Shown: positions 38,970 to 48,049, counted from the first letter of the stretch. The stretch is DNA of 64,000 nt from Clostridium thermosuccinogenes (GCF_002896855.1 NZ_CP021850.1:3869665-3933664), one strand, 5' to 3'. Program-made: numbers and translations. Notes: generated by a model from the sequence alone, not told the origin.

Positions 38970-40003
38970 TTGATGACCCCCTTCTGCCAACCCAGTACCC
39001 GGTCACGCACTTTAAACAAAAGGGTGACAATCAGGGAAAAGGTCAAGGCTATTACTATAAGTCCCGCATAGACGTTGGGGTAGGAGAGCATATCCTTTTG
39101 CCAGTTGATATACCAGCCTATTCCGAACTTCACACCCATCATTTCGGCCGTCATCAGGGTGATGAATGACGCACTCGTTCCGTTGAATATGCCTATGAAA
39201 ATGCTGGGCATCGCTGCAGGCAGCGCAACTTTGAAGATTTTATGCCTCACTTTTGCCCCCAATGTGCTGGAAACTTCAAAATATGAGTTCTTAACATTCG
39301 ATATGCCGGAGCTTGTCAGAACCGTTGTCGGGAACCATACGGCAAGGGAGATTAAGAAAGCGCTTGCGGCAAAGGAGGTGGGAAAGGTTACGAGGGCTAT
39401 GGGAACCCACGCCGTTGACGGAATTGGACCTATGATTTTTATCAGAGGATTTACCCAATAGCTCCATTTTTTGCTCCAGCCCACCAGTATACCGGTCGTC
39501 ATGCCTGCCAGGGCACCGATAGCATAGCCCGTCGCCAGGAGTCTCAGGGAATATCCCAGGCATTTCAGCATGAACAGCCCATCGTCTACAAAAACTTTTA
39601 ATATGCGGTCGGGGCTGGGAAAGTAAATGGGCTGCAGCAGCATCAGCTTGAGTGTCGCGATGTTCAACAGGTTCAATAACAGCAGGAATGCTGCGATAAA
39701 CCACGCCTTGTGGGCATATTTCTCCCGCACCTTCTTTACCCGCAGCGACAACACTGCGATGCCCAGTGTAACCGCAAGAATAGCGGTAAGCACTATTGTG
39801 AAATAAGGAAACGGCTTCAGTGTATATTTAGGGCTATTCGGGATAAGCAGATGGGCCAGCAGAGCGCAAACAGCACTTATGGACGGAACCAGGGTTCTAA
39901 AGTCAAATGCTGCTTGGCTCCTTCTCTCCATATGCTTATCCGAGTGCTCAACCGGCTTATTTGATTGCTCTGTTATCTCATATATCCTATCAACATTTTG
40001 CAC
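38963..40003 (-). CDS. SsuC/TauC-type ABC transporter permease
   Basis: A 346-residue permease starting at a GTG (40003) with GGAGGAGG at 7-nt spacing. The hydrophilic N-terminus (about 30 residues) and two extra helices precede the usual core; the EAA-like loop is VSSTLGAKVRHKIFKVALPA. It begins 18 bp after the NifD-like gene, so importer and reductase are transcribed together. Confidence 0.9.
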   Translation of the reverse strand: MQNVDRIYEITEQSNKPVEHSDKHMERRSQAAFDFRTLVPSISAVCALLAHLLIPNSPKYTLKPFPYFTIVLTAILAVTLGIAVLSLRVKKVREKYAHKAWFIAAFLLLLNLLNIATLKLMLLQPIYFPSPDRILKVFVDDGLFMLKCLGYSLRLLATGYAIGALAGMTTGILVGWSKKWSYWVNPLIKIIGPIPSTAWVPIALVTFPTSFAASAFLISLAVWFPTTVLTSSGISNVKNSYFEVSSTLGAKVRHKIFKVALPAAMPSIFIGIFNGTSASFITLMTAEMMGVKFGIGWYINWQKDMLSYPNVYAGLIVIALTFSLIVTLLFKVRDRVLGWQKGVIKW

Positions 40004-40021
40004 AGTAACACCTCCTCCATA

Positions 40022-41548
40022 TTACACTGCATCCGGATTTTTTATATAGGTAAACGGATCCTTTTGATACCATTCCTTCTTAAAGGGAAGTCTGGTATAT
40101 TGAGAAAGCTTTTTGTTAAATTGATAGTTCCTTACAACCATATTCAGACGCCTTGCCACTTCATAAACGCCCGAATAGCCCATATAATTGTAGCTTGGCC
40201 CGAAGAGCGGCAGTATTGGAATACCGTGCTTCGCAGCTATGTTGTTTCCGCCCACATGGGCAATCAGCACATCCGGCTTCAATCGGTTCAAAAGGTTTGA
40301 CTGTTCAAACGGCTGGTTGGTAGCGACATCGATGAGTACATCATCTATATTTTCAAGAGCATCAAAGATAGGCTCGATAAACTGGTCAAAGTGGTGAGCC
40401 TTAAAGCCAATCACTTTCATTCCAAGATCCTGCAAAATTTCAGCGGTGGCGATGATCCGGACCTCACCCCCCGCAAGGAATGCACTTTTGCCTGAAAGGG
40501 TTCTGCGAAAAGGCTCCAGGCTTTCGTCCAGCAGCTTGTTCTCCAACTCGATAAGCCGTCTTGCTTCCTCCTCAAAGCCAAAATGTTCAGCAATCTTTAG
40601 TATCCAGCGGTCGGTGTTTTTTCTTCCGATGGGTATGGTATCCACCAGAAAAGGAATGTTATATTTTTCTTTCAAATGCTCGACAAAATAATCGTCATGG
40701 GTGCCGCAGATGCTCACATTGAGCGAACTCTCCAAGGAGTACTCAAAATCTTCAGGCTCTGCATAGCAAGGAATAAAGGTTACATTGAGGCCGATGGCGT
40801 TAAGAAGCCTTTGAAGCTCCAACTCATCCTGCCGGCTCATCGAACCGACATTCAGCACGTTTACATTGCGGCTGATGCGATACTGCTCCTTGATTTTCTC
40901 AATATCCGGCTCGGCAATATACTCCCGCCTGTCGGGCTTTTTTACATATTTTTTCAGGATACCGTGATATACTGCGTCATATGCCGTCGCCATCACCTTT
41001 GTCTTAAAACCTTCACAGTGGATGGGCACAATGCTGGCAGCAGTCTGTGCATCCAGGTCGGCAAGGATGCTGTCGATGTCGTCGCCGATCAAAGCCGGAA
41101 CGCATCCGTTTGCCACGATGATGGTCTCCGGCCGGAACTCACGGTCGGCAAAGAGGACGGCTTCCCGAAGCTTGCGCTCTCCGCCGGTTATGACATCGGC
41201 CTCATCAAGGTTGGTTGAGAGCCATATAACACCCTCAGCCAAAGGATCGCGCAAACGCTTGAGGGTTTGATTTACTCCTACATTGTTGATACTGCAAGCG
41301 CCGCATCCTATCGGTGCATGCATGATAATCACTGCGTTTCTCAGCGTATTCAATATTGCCAGGCTTAAGGTGAACTGGCAGCCCTGTGTCTGGGTAAACC
41401 TCCTGTCGGCTAGATTCAGGCAGCCTTTTCCCGAAAAGCATCCTTCCTTTATACGGTTTTTTATATCCGCGCAGGTACCGCCAAAGGCGATATTTGCTTT
41501 CAGCCTGTCTTCACGCGCGGGCGCTGATTTAGCGTTCAAATAATTCAT
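40022..41548 (-). CDS. NifD-like nitrogenase component 1 subunit
   Basis: A 508-residue oxidoreductase of the nitrogenase component 1 family. Cys57 (TQGCQF), Cys82 (IGCGAC) and Cys149 (ANGCVPA) have the spacing of the P-cluster ligands Cys62, Cys88 and Cys154 of NifD. Cys281 (SICGTHDD) lies where NifD has the cofactor ligand Cys275. The cofactor-binding His442 region of NifD seems to be replaced by LPLFGPSYNYMGYSG, without His. Four more cysteines lie in the first 90 residues. The gene overlaps the regulatory spacing of the NifK-like gene upstream (TAG then SD). I infer a group IV nitrogenase-like reductase, possibly related to MarD. Confidence 0.85.
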   Translation of the reverse strand: MNYLNAKSAPAREDRLKANIAFGGTCADIKNRIKEGCFSGKGCLNLADRRFTQTQGCQFTLSLAILNTLRNAVIIMHAPIGCGACSINNVGVNQTLKRLRDPLAEGVIWLSTNLDEADVITGGERKLREAVLFADREFRPETIIVANGCVPALIGDDIDSILADLDAQTAASIVPIHCEGFKTKVMATAYDAVYHGILKKYVKKPDRREYIAEPDIEKIKEQYRISRNVNVLNVGSMSRQDELELQRLLNAIGLNVTFIPCYAEPEDFEYSLESSLNVSICGTHDDYFVEHLKEKYNIPFLVDTIPIGRKNTDRWILKIAEHFGFEEEARRLIELENKLLDESLEPFRRTLSGKSAFLAGGEVRIIATAEILQDLGMKVIGFKAHHFDQFIEPIFDALENIDDVLIDVATNQPFEQSNLLNRLKPDVLIAHVGGNNIAAKHGIPILPLFGPSYNYMGYSGVYEVARRLNMVVRNYQFNKKLSQYTRLPFKKEWYQKDPFTYIKNPDAV

Positions 41549-41559
41549 TCTATAACCTC

Positions 41560-42900
41560 CTATCTTCCTGCCACGAGGATACTGAGCAAATCTTCCACCA
41601 TGCTTAATGCGCCGTTTATACCGGCATATGCTCTGTTGAGCACCACACGGTTTGTTACCGGATAGGAAACCGTTAGAAGAGGGAATCCGAACTCTGCCGC
41701 AAGATCACGCTCATACACGCTGCCGACAATCACGGTGGGATTCAGTGCATTGTAGTAACGTTCATTGCGGTTCCAAGGCCATATTTCGGAAATGTACTTT
41801 TTCACCGATGAAGTATCGGTATCAAACCTCACGGAAGGCGACAGCCCGGACTCATAATTTTCAAAGCGCCGCGCAAGGGACTGCTTCTGGGCTTCATCCA
41901 AACAGTCCGTTATCACGGCAAGCTCCGGAAGCCATCCGAGCTCATCAGCCAGAAAACGGGTAACCGCCGGTGCGTAATTGGAATCGCCCACCACCATCAC
42001 ATAGCGCTGCAGGCCTATGTCGTTGTATGAATCGGCGAGCCGTTCCAGATAGTCGTAATAAACTCTTCTCTCCTCCTCAATAACGGCGTCGGTCAGAGAT
42101 ACGTCGATGTTCAGCGCCTTGGATACCTCATGCAGGAATTCTGCAGTTGCATCGGCGCCGATAGGAAAAACGGTATTTATATAAGGAATGCCGTGCACGG
42201 TCTCGAATTTTTTTGCGGCTTCAATGCCGTACACATCAGAAACAACAATATTCAGTGAAGCCTTTGCTGAGTTCCTGATATCTTCAAGAGTCTCCCCTTC
42301 TCCAAAAAATGTATTGACTTGAAGACCTAATTTTTTGAGCAGCCTCTTGATTTCCTTTAGGTTCCCTTTCCAGAAAACGTCCTGTGCCGGCACAATTCCG
42401 AGTACATTTACCATACCCGGTGTTTTTTCCGGTTCCCTCTTTATATATTTCCGGATCAGTGCATCAAAAACCAACTCATATCCGGTGTACGAGTTGCCCC
42501 GAAAGCTCGGTGTATGCACAGCTATAACCGGATATTCGCTATCTTTAAATTCGGATACTACTGCATCCAGGTCGTCGCCTATCATTTCAACCATACAGCC
42601 GGTCAACACCAGAAAGAGATCTCCGTCCATAATTTCAAGAGTGCTCCCTATCTGCTCCCGAAGCCTGGCCTCTCCTCCAAATACGATATCTCTTTCCGCA
42701 ACATTGCTGCTGGGCAAAGAAAGCCCACCGCAGTAGCCACCACCCAAATATCCGGCACCGGGATTGATGGCGTTTTGCAGATTGTGTCCGCAGCCGGCTG
42801 AAGCGTGAATGATAGGTATGGTGCGCGGTATGGCCCGTAACGTGGCAAGAGCTCCCCCAAGGGCGCAAGTATACCGTGGTCTGTCAACAAATTTACTCAT
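41560..42900 (-). CDS. NifK-like nitrogenase component 1 subunit
   Basis: A 446-residue partner of the NifD-like protein. The ATG at 42900 is chosen because GGAGG lies 8 nt before it; two earlier ATGs overlap that site. Cys12 (RYTCALGG), Cys37 (SAGCGHN) and Cys102 (LTGCMVEMIGDD) match the three NifK P-cluster ligands in spacing. NifK itself is about 520 residues, so this is a compact version. With the NifD-like chain it should form the catalytic heterotetramer fed by the NifH-like protein. Confidence 0.85.
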   Translation of the reverse strand: MSKFVDRPRYTCALGGALATLRAIPRTIPIIHASAGCGHNLQNAINPGAGYLGGGYCGGLSLPSSNVAERDIVFGGEARLREQIGSTLEIMDGDLFLVLTGCMVEMIGDDLDAVVSEFKDSEYPVIAVHTPSFRGNSYTGYELVFDALIRKYIKREPEKTPGMVNVLGIVPAQDVFWKGNLKEIKRLLKKLGLQVNTFFGEGETLEDIRNSAKASLNIVVSDVYGIEAAKKFETVHGIPYINTVFPIGADATAEFLHEVSKALNIDVSLTDAVIEEERRVYYDYLERLADSYNDIGLQRYVMVVGDSNYAPAVTRFLADELGWLPELAVITDCLDEAQKQSLARRFENYESGLSPSVRFDTDTSSVKKYISEIWPWNRNERYYNALNPTVIVGSVYERDLAAEFGFPLLTVSYPVTNRVVLNRAYAGINGALSMVEDLLSILVAGR

Positions 42901-43249
42901 GTTCATCTCCTCCATCTATGTTCAACTTTATGTAAAGATGTCTGTTATTCGATTGATTAAGGCTGTTTTTGCAGAATCTGCGCCATATGTTGCAGGACAA
43001 CCTGATCGAGACCTCCCGGGGAGTATAATTTTTTGACTTAATCAAATATGAGCGCAGATATGGGATACTTTAATAAGAAAGGCGGCTTTGCCCAAAAGTA
43101 TTTCCTTCGCAAACCTCTTTTGAACTTCTCTTTTTAATCATTAAAGTGTCTTTTTGACATTTGCAGCATAAGTCCTGGGTTAAAGTACAATAAATTGAAT
43201 CTCGTCTGGAGCTTGCAGGTTTGTATATTTCATGATCCAAGCCATATAA
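42901..43249. other. Leader between cysK and the NifK-like gene
   Basis: About 350 bp. It holds a diverged copy (43072-43105) of the element repeated upstream of the Rrf2 gene and the palindrome CTCCCGGGGAG near 43013. No terminator with a T-run and no clear promoter with standard spacing could be picked, so it is open whether the NifK-like gene has its own promoter. Confidence 0.45.
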
Positions 43250-44191
43250 TCATCTTTCAGGACTATCGAACAAAGGAGTGGAAAGGTAACGCTCTCCGGT
43301 ATCGGGAAGCAGTACCACTACGATTTTTCCTTCAAATTCCGGACGCTTGGCTATCTGGGTTCCCGCAAAAGCTGCAGCCCCGGAAGAAATTCCGACAAGC
43401 AGTCCCTCGGTCCTGGATAGCACCTGTGCCGTTTCATACGCTTCCTCTGTTCTTACCTTGTAGATTTCATCTATAATGTCGGTATTGAGGACGGAGGGAA
43501 TAAATCCCGCGCCAATGCCCTGGATTTTATGCGGTCCCGGCGCTGAACCGGAAAGGACAGCAGAATCGTAAGGTTCTACTGCAATGATTTTGATATCAGG
43601 ATTTTTTTCTTTGAGCACTTCCCCTACGCCGGTTATGGTGCCGCCGGTGCCGACACCCGCAACAAAGGCGGCTATCTCGCCGTTGGTGTCCCGCCAGATC
43701 TCTTCTGCAGTGGTTTCTCTGTGGATTTGAGGGTTTGCAGGGTTATTGAACTGCTGCGGCATAAAAGAATTCTTTATCTGTGCTGAAAGCTCTTCAGCTT
43801 TGCGAATGGCTCCCTTCATGCCATCTTTTCCCGGAGTGAGCACCAGCTCGGCATTCAGAGCCTTTAAAAGATTTCTACGCTCGATGCTCATCGTATCCGG
43901 CATCGTGAGGATCAACCGGTATCCTTTCGAAGCTGCCACAAAGGCAAGCCCTATACCGGTATTGCCGCTGGTGGGTTCGATGATGACCGTATCCTTATTG
44001 ATTATTCCGCGCTTTTCAGCATCGTTTATCATCGCCAGAGCAATCCTGTCCTTTACGCTCCCCAGCGGATTGAAATATTCAAGCTTTGCTACAAGGCGTC
44101 CCCTTAAGCCTTGTTCCCTGTTATAATCCGTCAATTCCAAAAGCGGAGTGTTTCCGATGAGCTCCGTAAGCTTGTGTAATATACCAGCCAT
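43250..44191 (-). CDS. cysK: Cysteine synthase (O-acetylserine sulfhydrylase)
   Basis: A 313-residue PLP enzyme that makes cysteine from O-acetylserine and sulfide. The ATG at 44191 has GGAGG at 8-nt spacing. The family start [15 protein letters not shown], the PLP lysine Lys47 in NPLGSVKDR and the phosphate/substrate loop PTSGNTGIG are all present. Its own promoter carries a copy of the shared operator. Its presence suggests the locus releases or assimilates sulfide or a thiol. In Bacillus, CysK also binds the Rrf2 repressor CymR, so a regulatory role is possible here too. Confidence 0.93.
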   Translation of the reverse strand: MAGILHKLTELIGNTPLLELTDYNREQGLRGRLVAKLEYFNPLGSVKDRIALAMINDAEKRGIINKDTVIIEPTSGNTGIGLAFVAASKGYRLILTMPDTMSIERRNLLKALNAELVLTPGKDGMKGAIRKAEELSAQIKNSFMPQQFNNPANPQIHRETTAEEIWRDTNGEIAAFVAGVGTGGTITGVGEVLKEKNPDIKIIAVEPYDSAVLSGSAPGPHKIQGIGAGFIPSVLNTDIIDEIYKVRTEEAYETAQVLSRTEGLLVGISSGAAAFAGTQIAKRPEFEGKIVVVLLPDTGERYLSTPLFDSPER

Positions 44192-44215
44192 TAATTTTAC
44201 CTCCATTTATAAATT

Positions 44216-44285
44216 ATTATTATTCATATATGTTTACTATGTTTTAATTAAAATGTATTATATTCTACAGCCCAAAAAATGTCAA
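44216..44285 (-). promoter_or_regulatory. cysK promoter with putative Rrf2 operator
   Basis: Minus strand: TTGACA (44285-44280), 17 bp, TATAAT (44262-44257). Downstream, ATATATGTTTACTATG (44226-44241, plus strand) matches the right half of the palindrome at 48050-48075. The site sits past the start point, as expected for repression. Confidence 0.65.
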
Positions 44286-44344
44286 TACTTAACAATAAAA
44301 TCCAGATAATCAAATCTCAGATATGCCGTTATAGGTCAGCGTTG

Positions 44345-45220
44345 TCAGCCATGAGAAAAAGTGGTTTCCAATCTTACAGGACGAGCGTATAACTCTCGGG
44401 ATATATCTTTACCCCCGGGTATTCCTGCCGCATCTGCGCGGCATCGCTGACAGTGACGGAACACATTGATATAGGTCTCAGCTTCCGCTCGTGTCTTGCT
44501 GATCAAGTCGCATCCGGGTGCACTGCACCAGCTTAGGTTATGTTGCGGAATGAGTGGTATGATATTAAATAAGCAAGCTCCGTGCGCCGCAACGGTTTTA
44601 GCCACTACCGGCACGTGGTCGGCATTGATCTCTGGAATCAGCACAGTGTTGACCTTTACGTTAGTGCCTGCTCGAGATACCTTCTCAATGCCCGCCAGCT
44701 GGTTTTTGATGAGGATTTCCGCTGCTTCATACCCCTCATAGAGTTTGCCGTGATAAACTATACTCTTGCATATCTGTGCCTGTATCTCCGGGTCAATCGC
44801 ATTGACGGTGACGGTCAGGCTGTCAATTCCCACATCGGCAATCTCATCGGCATAGTCCAAAAGCAAAAGTCCATTAGTGCTCATGCACGTAATAATATCA
44901 GGGAATTCTTTTTTTATAAGGCGGAAGGTTTTCAGAGCATGCGGTGTGGCCAGCGCATCTCCCGGCCCTGCTACGCCTGCAACGGTAATGTCTGCATACA
45001 AAGCGATTGCTTTTCGAATAACTTCAACGGCTTCCTCCGGAGATATGATTTCCCTTGCCACGCCAGGATGGTTATCAACGTCATTGATACTGCGCTGGCA
45101 GAAATTGCAAGCGATATTACAGCCAGGGGATACCGGTAGATGAATACGTCCTTTATTGTTCTTTGCCCCCACTGCAAAACAGGGATGATTTTTTTGCAAG
45201 CTTTCAAAGGTTGCTACCAT
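44345..45220 (-). CDS. NifB-like radical SAM cofactor-assembly protein
   Basis: A 291-residue radical SAM enzyme of the NifB family. The ATG at 45220 has AAAGGAGG before it. The SAM cluster motif is CNIACNFC (Cys 34, 38, 41), preceded by the NifB-typical NHPCF and GRIHLPVSPG. GVAGPGDALATP and CMSTNGLLL follow. The C-terminal CQRCRADAAGIPG corresponds to CRQCRADAVG of NifB. It lacks the NifX-like tail, as do short clostridial and archaeal NifB proteins. It should build the iron-sulfur-carbide precursor, or a similar cluster, for the NifD/K-like enzyme. Its place directly after an ABC exporter pair is unusual. Confidence 0.88.
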   Translation of the reverse strand: MVATFESLQKNHPCFAVGAKNNKGRIHLPVSPGCNIACNFCQRSINDVDNHPGVAREIISPEEAVEVIRKAIALYADITVAGVAGPGDALATPHALKTFRLIKKEFPDIITCMSTNGLLLLDYADEIADVGIDSLTVTVNAIDPEIQAQICKSIVYHGKLYEGYEAAEILIKNQLAGIEKVSRAGTNVKVNTVLIPEINADHVPVVAKTVAAHGACLFNIIPLIPQHNLSWCSAPGCDLISKTRAEAETYINVFRHCQRCRADAAGIPGGKDISRELYARPVRLETTFSHG

Positions 45221-45264
45221 GATATTCCTCCTTTCTTTCAGTCCCAACAGCAAATCACACCCCA

Positions 45265-45969
45265 TTAAATGTCACTTGCATATATGCCAGGTATGCTTTG
45301 TTGGCTTAACTTCCCGTCATCCATTCTATAAACGCCGTTTCCATAACCGATTGCATCCAAGTCGTGGGTGACCAGCAACACCGCTGTGCCGCTTTTTGCG
45401 ATTTCAGTAAATAGTCTCATGATGTGATCTGTCGTTTTTATGTCAAGGTCATTTGTAGGTTCATCGGCCAACAGGAGCTTTGGGTTATTGATAAGGGCGC
45501 GGGCTATGGAAACTCGCCGTAGCTCTCCACCCGACAAATGATGTGGATAAGCGTTCGCTAAGTGGGCTATGCCTAACCCTTCCAGTAGCTGTAAGGCTCT
45601 TTCAGTGGCATCGCCTTCTCGGCGCCATAGAAAATACGGAATGCGGACATTATCCAGCACAGTGAGGCAGGAAAGCATACTTTGCTCCTGGGGAATATAA
45701 CCGATTGTGGAATTTCGGAGCAGCGAGGCTTCGTTATCATTGAGTGAGAGCATGTTTTTACCATCAATGCGTATCTCTCCGGCCGTGGGGGTCAGCAATC
45801 CGGCGATCAGGTTCAACAAAGTGCTCTTTCCGCTCCCAGAGCGACCGACAATGGTAAAATGATCTCCCTCGTTCATTTGTAGATTAACATCTCTAACCGC
45901 GTAGAAAGGTTTATTGCTCTGCCTGTATTTCCTATCCAGGCCCTTAACTTCAAGAAGCATCCTACTCAC
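45265..45969 (-). CDS. MacB/LolD-type ABC transporter ATPase
   Basis: A 234-residue ATPase with Walker A GRSGSGKST, signature LSGGELRRVSIARAL, Walker B LLLADEPTNDLD and the H-loop VTHDLDAIG. This subfamily drives mechanotransmission transporters rather than channel-type importers. It overlaps its permease by 8 bp and precedes the NifB-like gene by 45 bp. Confidence 0.9.
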   Translation of the reverse strand: MSRMLLEVKGLDRKYRQSNKPFYAVRDVNLQMNEGDHFTIVGRSGSGKSTLLNLIAGLLTPTAGEIRIDGKNMLSLNDNEASLLRNSTIGYIPQEQSMLSCLTVLDNVRIPYFLWRREGDATERALQLLEGLGIAHLANAYPHHLSGGELRRVSIARALINNPKLLLADEPTNDLDIKTTDHIMRLFTEIAKSGTAVLLVTHDLDAIGYGNGVYRMDDGKLSQQSIPGIYASDI

Positions 45970-47170
45970 CCTCCCTTAATGTGATATAGGTTTCGGCACG
46001 GCTGATTTTTGCGGCAGATTTTGCTAAAGCAATCGGACCGATTGCAATCGATAAAGTCAATGTGCCCGCCAGAATCACAACAATCAAAGGTACGGACGGC
46101 TGTATATAGGGAAGCTTCAAGGTGTTTTCAATAAAAACATTGAAGGTGAATATGAATAGGACAGACAGCGCTATGCCGATGATTCCGCCCGTCACACTGA
46201 TATACAGGGATTCGCGGAGCAGTATTCCGGCGAGTTTTTTACGAGTTGCGCCAAGAATACGCAGGGTGGCAAATTCCTTTTTGCGTTCGTTAGCCGTAAC
46301 AGAAAACACCAGCGTCAATATAACAAGGGTTAAGACCAAAAAGGCAGCGGAAAACATGTGCAAAAACATATCTAAACTGCCAAGGCTTTTTGTGATTCCA
46401 GCAATTATGTTCTGGGTTCTTATAATCTGTATGCCTTCTACTGTCTTAAGAATATTGGATATAACCTGCTCTATCGCATAGCCGTCTTCCACCTTGATCA
46501 AGATCGACGAAATCGATGCATCCGGGTTTGCATCGGATAAAAAATTCATACCTTTTTCTTTTGCACGGGTGAACAAATCTTTGATGGTTTCTGTTGTGGC
46601 AAATACCGATTGATCAAGTCCTGTCCCGGTTTCATCGAGCTTTGCGGCCACGGGATATTCTTTGCCGTAAAATTTAACGGAATAATGATCTCCAATATGA
46701 ATATCGCTGCCAACTATCAATGCACCATCTTCTATCTTCCCGCCGATGGTTTCTCGTATCCATGGCTGAATAGAAAAATCTGTAGCCGGGTCAAAGCCGA
46801 TAATCTGTACAGGAAGGTCGCAGCACGCCTCACCTAAGGTGGTGAGATAAAACTGCGCAGTCAGTTTTGATATTCCTTCGGCATCTTTAATCCTGTCTAA
46901 AACTGACTTTTTAAAATAGAAGCAGGATGGCTCTCCGGTCAAAAGGATGGACTCCTGGGCACCTTCATACCCCGTCGGCACCACAATCAAATCCGCTCCA
47001 AAGCGTGCTTTTACATTGTTGAGGCCGTTTTTCAAGCTTACAGATAATACCATTCCGCTAAAAAGTACAAAGGAAAGCGCTACCACCACCAGCACCAGCG
47101 CAACAGTACGAAAAGGCTTCCGTTTTAGATTCATATAGGAAAGCTTACTCATGCTTAACGCTTGTGCCAT
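45962..47170 (-). CDS. FtsX/MacB-type ABC transporter permease
   Basis: A 402-residue protein with one N-terminal helix (about 24-44), a large extracytoplasmic domain and three C-terminal helices, the FtsX layout. The cytoplasmic coupling region ANERKKEFATLRILGATRKK is typical. The periplasmic-type domain contains a CC pair (GEACCDLPV). It starts 26 bp inside the DUF4418 gene. The role is unknown; such pairs export peptides, lipids or haem, or transmit signals. Confidence 0.87.
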   Translation of the reverse strand: MAQALSMSKLSYMNLKRKPFRTVALVLVVVALSFVLFSGMVLSVSLKNGLNNVKARFGADLIVVPTGYEGAQESILLTGEPSCFYFKKSVLDRIKDAEGISKLTAQFYLTTLGEACCDLPVQIIGFDPATDFSIQPWIRETIGGKIEDGALIVGSDIHIGDHYSVKFYGKEYPVAAKLDETGTGLDQSVFATTETIKDLFTRAKEKGMNFLSDANPDASISSILIKVEDGYAIEQVISNILKTVEGIQIIRTQNIIAGITKSLGSLDMFLHMFSAAFLVLTLVILTLVFSVTANERKKEFATLRILGATRKKLAGILLRESLYISVTGGIIGIALSVLFIFTFNVFIENTLKLPYIQPSVPLIVVILAGTLTLSIAIGPIALAKSAAKISRAETYITLREGE

Positions 47171-47579
47171 TCGACATTACCTCACTGTTTACAGCTTTCC
47201 AGAGATACAGCGCATTCAAGCCTGCAAAGACTATAATAAGGATGCTGACAACACTAATGGCAGGAAGTGCCAGTGCTCGGCAGGTCATGTGTTTACTGCC
47301 GCAAACACCGATTAAGACGTTTGGGAGCAGTAAAGCGAGAAGGCCTAAAGCTCCTCCGGCAATGCTAATCCCTATTCTAAGTTTACGATCTTTGAACAAC
47401 GCCACCGATACACCGATTACTGCAGTCAATGTTCCAACGGCGCGCTCTGCTTTTGCTGTGTTCTGGCATCTCATGACCATCATCCCATCCTGGCAAACCG
47501 GAAAAATCGTATACGGCCCAATTGCCAACAATGCACCCAACACGATAAAGATAACACATGATAGTATTCTGTTTCCCAT
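47145..47579 (-). CDS. DUF4418 family membrane protein
   Basis: A 144-residue membrane protein with four predicted helices. The ATG at 47579 has GAGGGG at 8-nt spacing; an upstream ATG at 47729 lacks one. Between helices 1 and 2 it has FPVCQ and MRCQNTAKAERAVG, and between 3 and 4 CGSKHMTC, so four cysteines face the outside in pairs, suggesting metal or thiol chemistry. DUF4418 proteins often accompany MacB-like ABC pairs, as here. It is the first large gene after the cysteine-rich leader ORF and the terminator. Confidence 0.75.
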   Translation of the reverse strand: MGNRILSCVIFIVLGALLAIGPYTIFPVCQDGMMVMRCQNTAKAERAVGTLTAVIGVSVALFKDRKLRIGISIAGGALGLLALLLPNVLIGVCGSKHMTCRALALPAISVVSILIIVFAGLNALYLWKAVNSEVMSNGTSVKHE

Positions 47580-47823
47580 TTTGATAACCCCTCTTTTAAT
47601 GATTTTTAGAAAAATGTGTCTAAGCCGATCGGCTAGAGTTGAAATATAGTAATGCATATAGTAATGCTGTTTATCCAAGCTGTCCTGCTCATATAAGCAA
47701 AGATTTGAAAAAAGTCCCATTGACCTCACTGGTCCGGCGTTATCTGCGATGATATCTTAAGATAACTGCTGATTCTTTCAAGTGCAGTATGACATATGGA
47801 TAATTCTTCTACAAATCTAAAAT
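47580..47823. other. Distal leader of the DUF4418 operon
   Basis: About 240 nt between the leader terminator and the DUF4418 start. It contains a 12-bp palindrome AGCCGATCGGCT (47623-47634) and the direct repeat CATTACTATAT on the minus strand. No gene is supported. Confidence 0.4.
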
Positions 47824-47873
47824 AAAAAGCGCTTGGATATCGAGATCTCACGAACCGACAACCAAACGCTTTT
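47824..47873 (-). terminator. Leader terminator (putative attenuator) after the cysteine-rich ORF
   Basis: On the minus strand AAAAGCGTTTGG pairs with CCAAGCGCTTTT, with a second small hairpin (GAGATCTC) in the loop, followed by TATTTTAG. It lies 24 bp after the stop of the Cys-rich ORF and 245 bp before the DUF4418 gene, so it must be passed for the operon to be expressed. Confidence 0.75.
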
Positions 47874-47897
47874 ACATCTTAGCCTTTCTCCTATCCC

Positions 47898-48023
47898 TTA
47901 GATTATAAGGCCATATAGTTTATAGACGCAGTTTGGAGACCGGAACCGCAAGCTACAACATGCACAATTGTGACAACAGCACATTTCTACTGTGTGAGCA
48001 TTTAACGTACACTTGTAACACAT
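47898..48023 (-). CDS. 41-residue cysteine-rich leader peptide
   Basis: An ATG at 48023 behind GGAGGGGG (AAGGAGGGGGAACT). The peptide has nine cysteines: positions 2, 5, 15-17, 20, 22, 23 and 32, including CCC and CACC. The rest is not hydrophobic enough for a signal peptide. It starts about 50 nt after the likely transcription start, and a terminator follows at once. This is the arrangement of a cysteine-sensing attenuation leader: scarce Cys-tRNA would stall the ribosome on the Cys codons and favour read-through. Cysteine-run attenuators are known in mycobacteria. Alternatives are a small metal-binding protein or a modified peptide made by the radical SAM protein and exported by the ABC pair. 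Confidence 0.7.
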   Translation of the reverse strand: MCYKCTLNAHTVEMCCCHNCACCSLRFRSPNCVYKLYGLII

Positions 48024-48049
48024 AGTTCCCCCTCCTTCAAGACTGAATT

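Noticed and set aside
47580-47729. N-terminal extension of DUF4418 by 50 residues
   Set aside because: The upstream ATG has no ribosome site and the extension spans palindromic leader sequence.
47898-48023. SCIFF/ranthipeptide precursor with a maturase
   Set aside because: The only radical SAM protein nearby is NifB-like, with CRADA-type C-terminus and no SPASM domain. The leader-terminator layout explains the ORF better, though it is not excluded.
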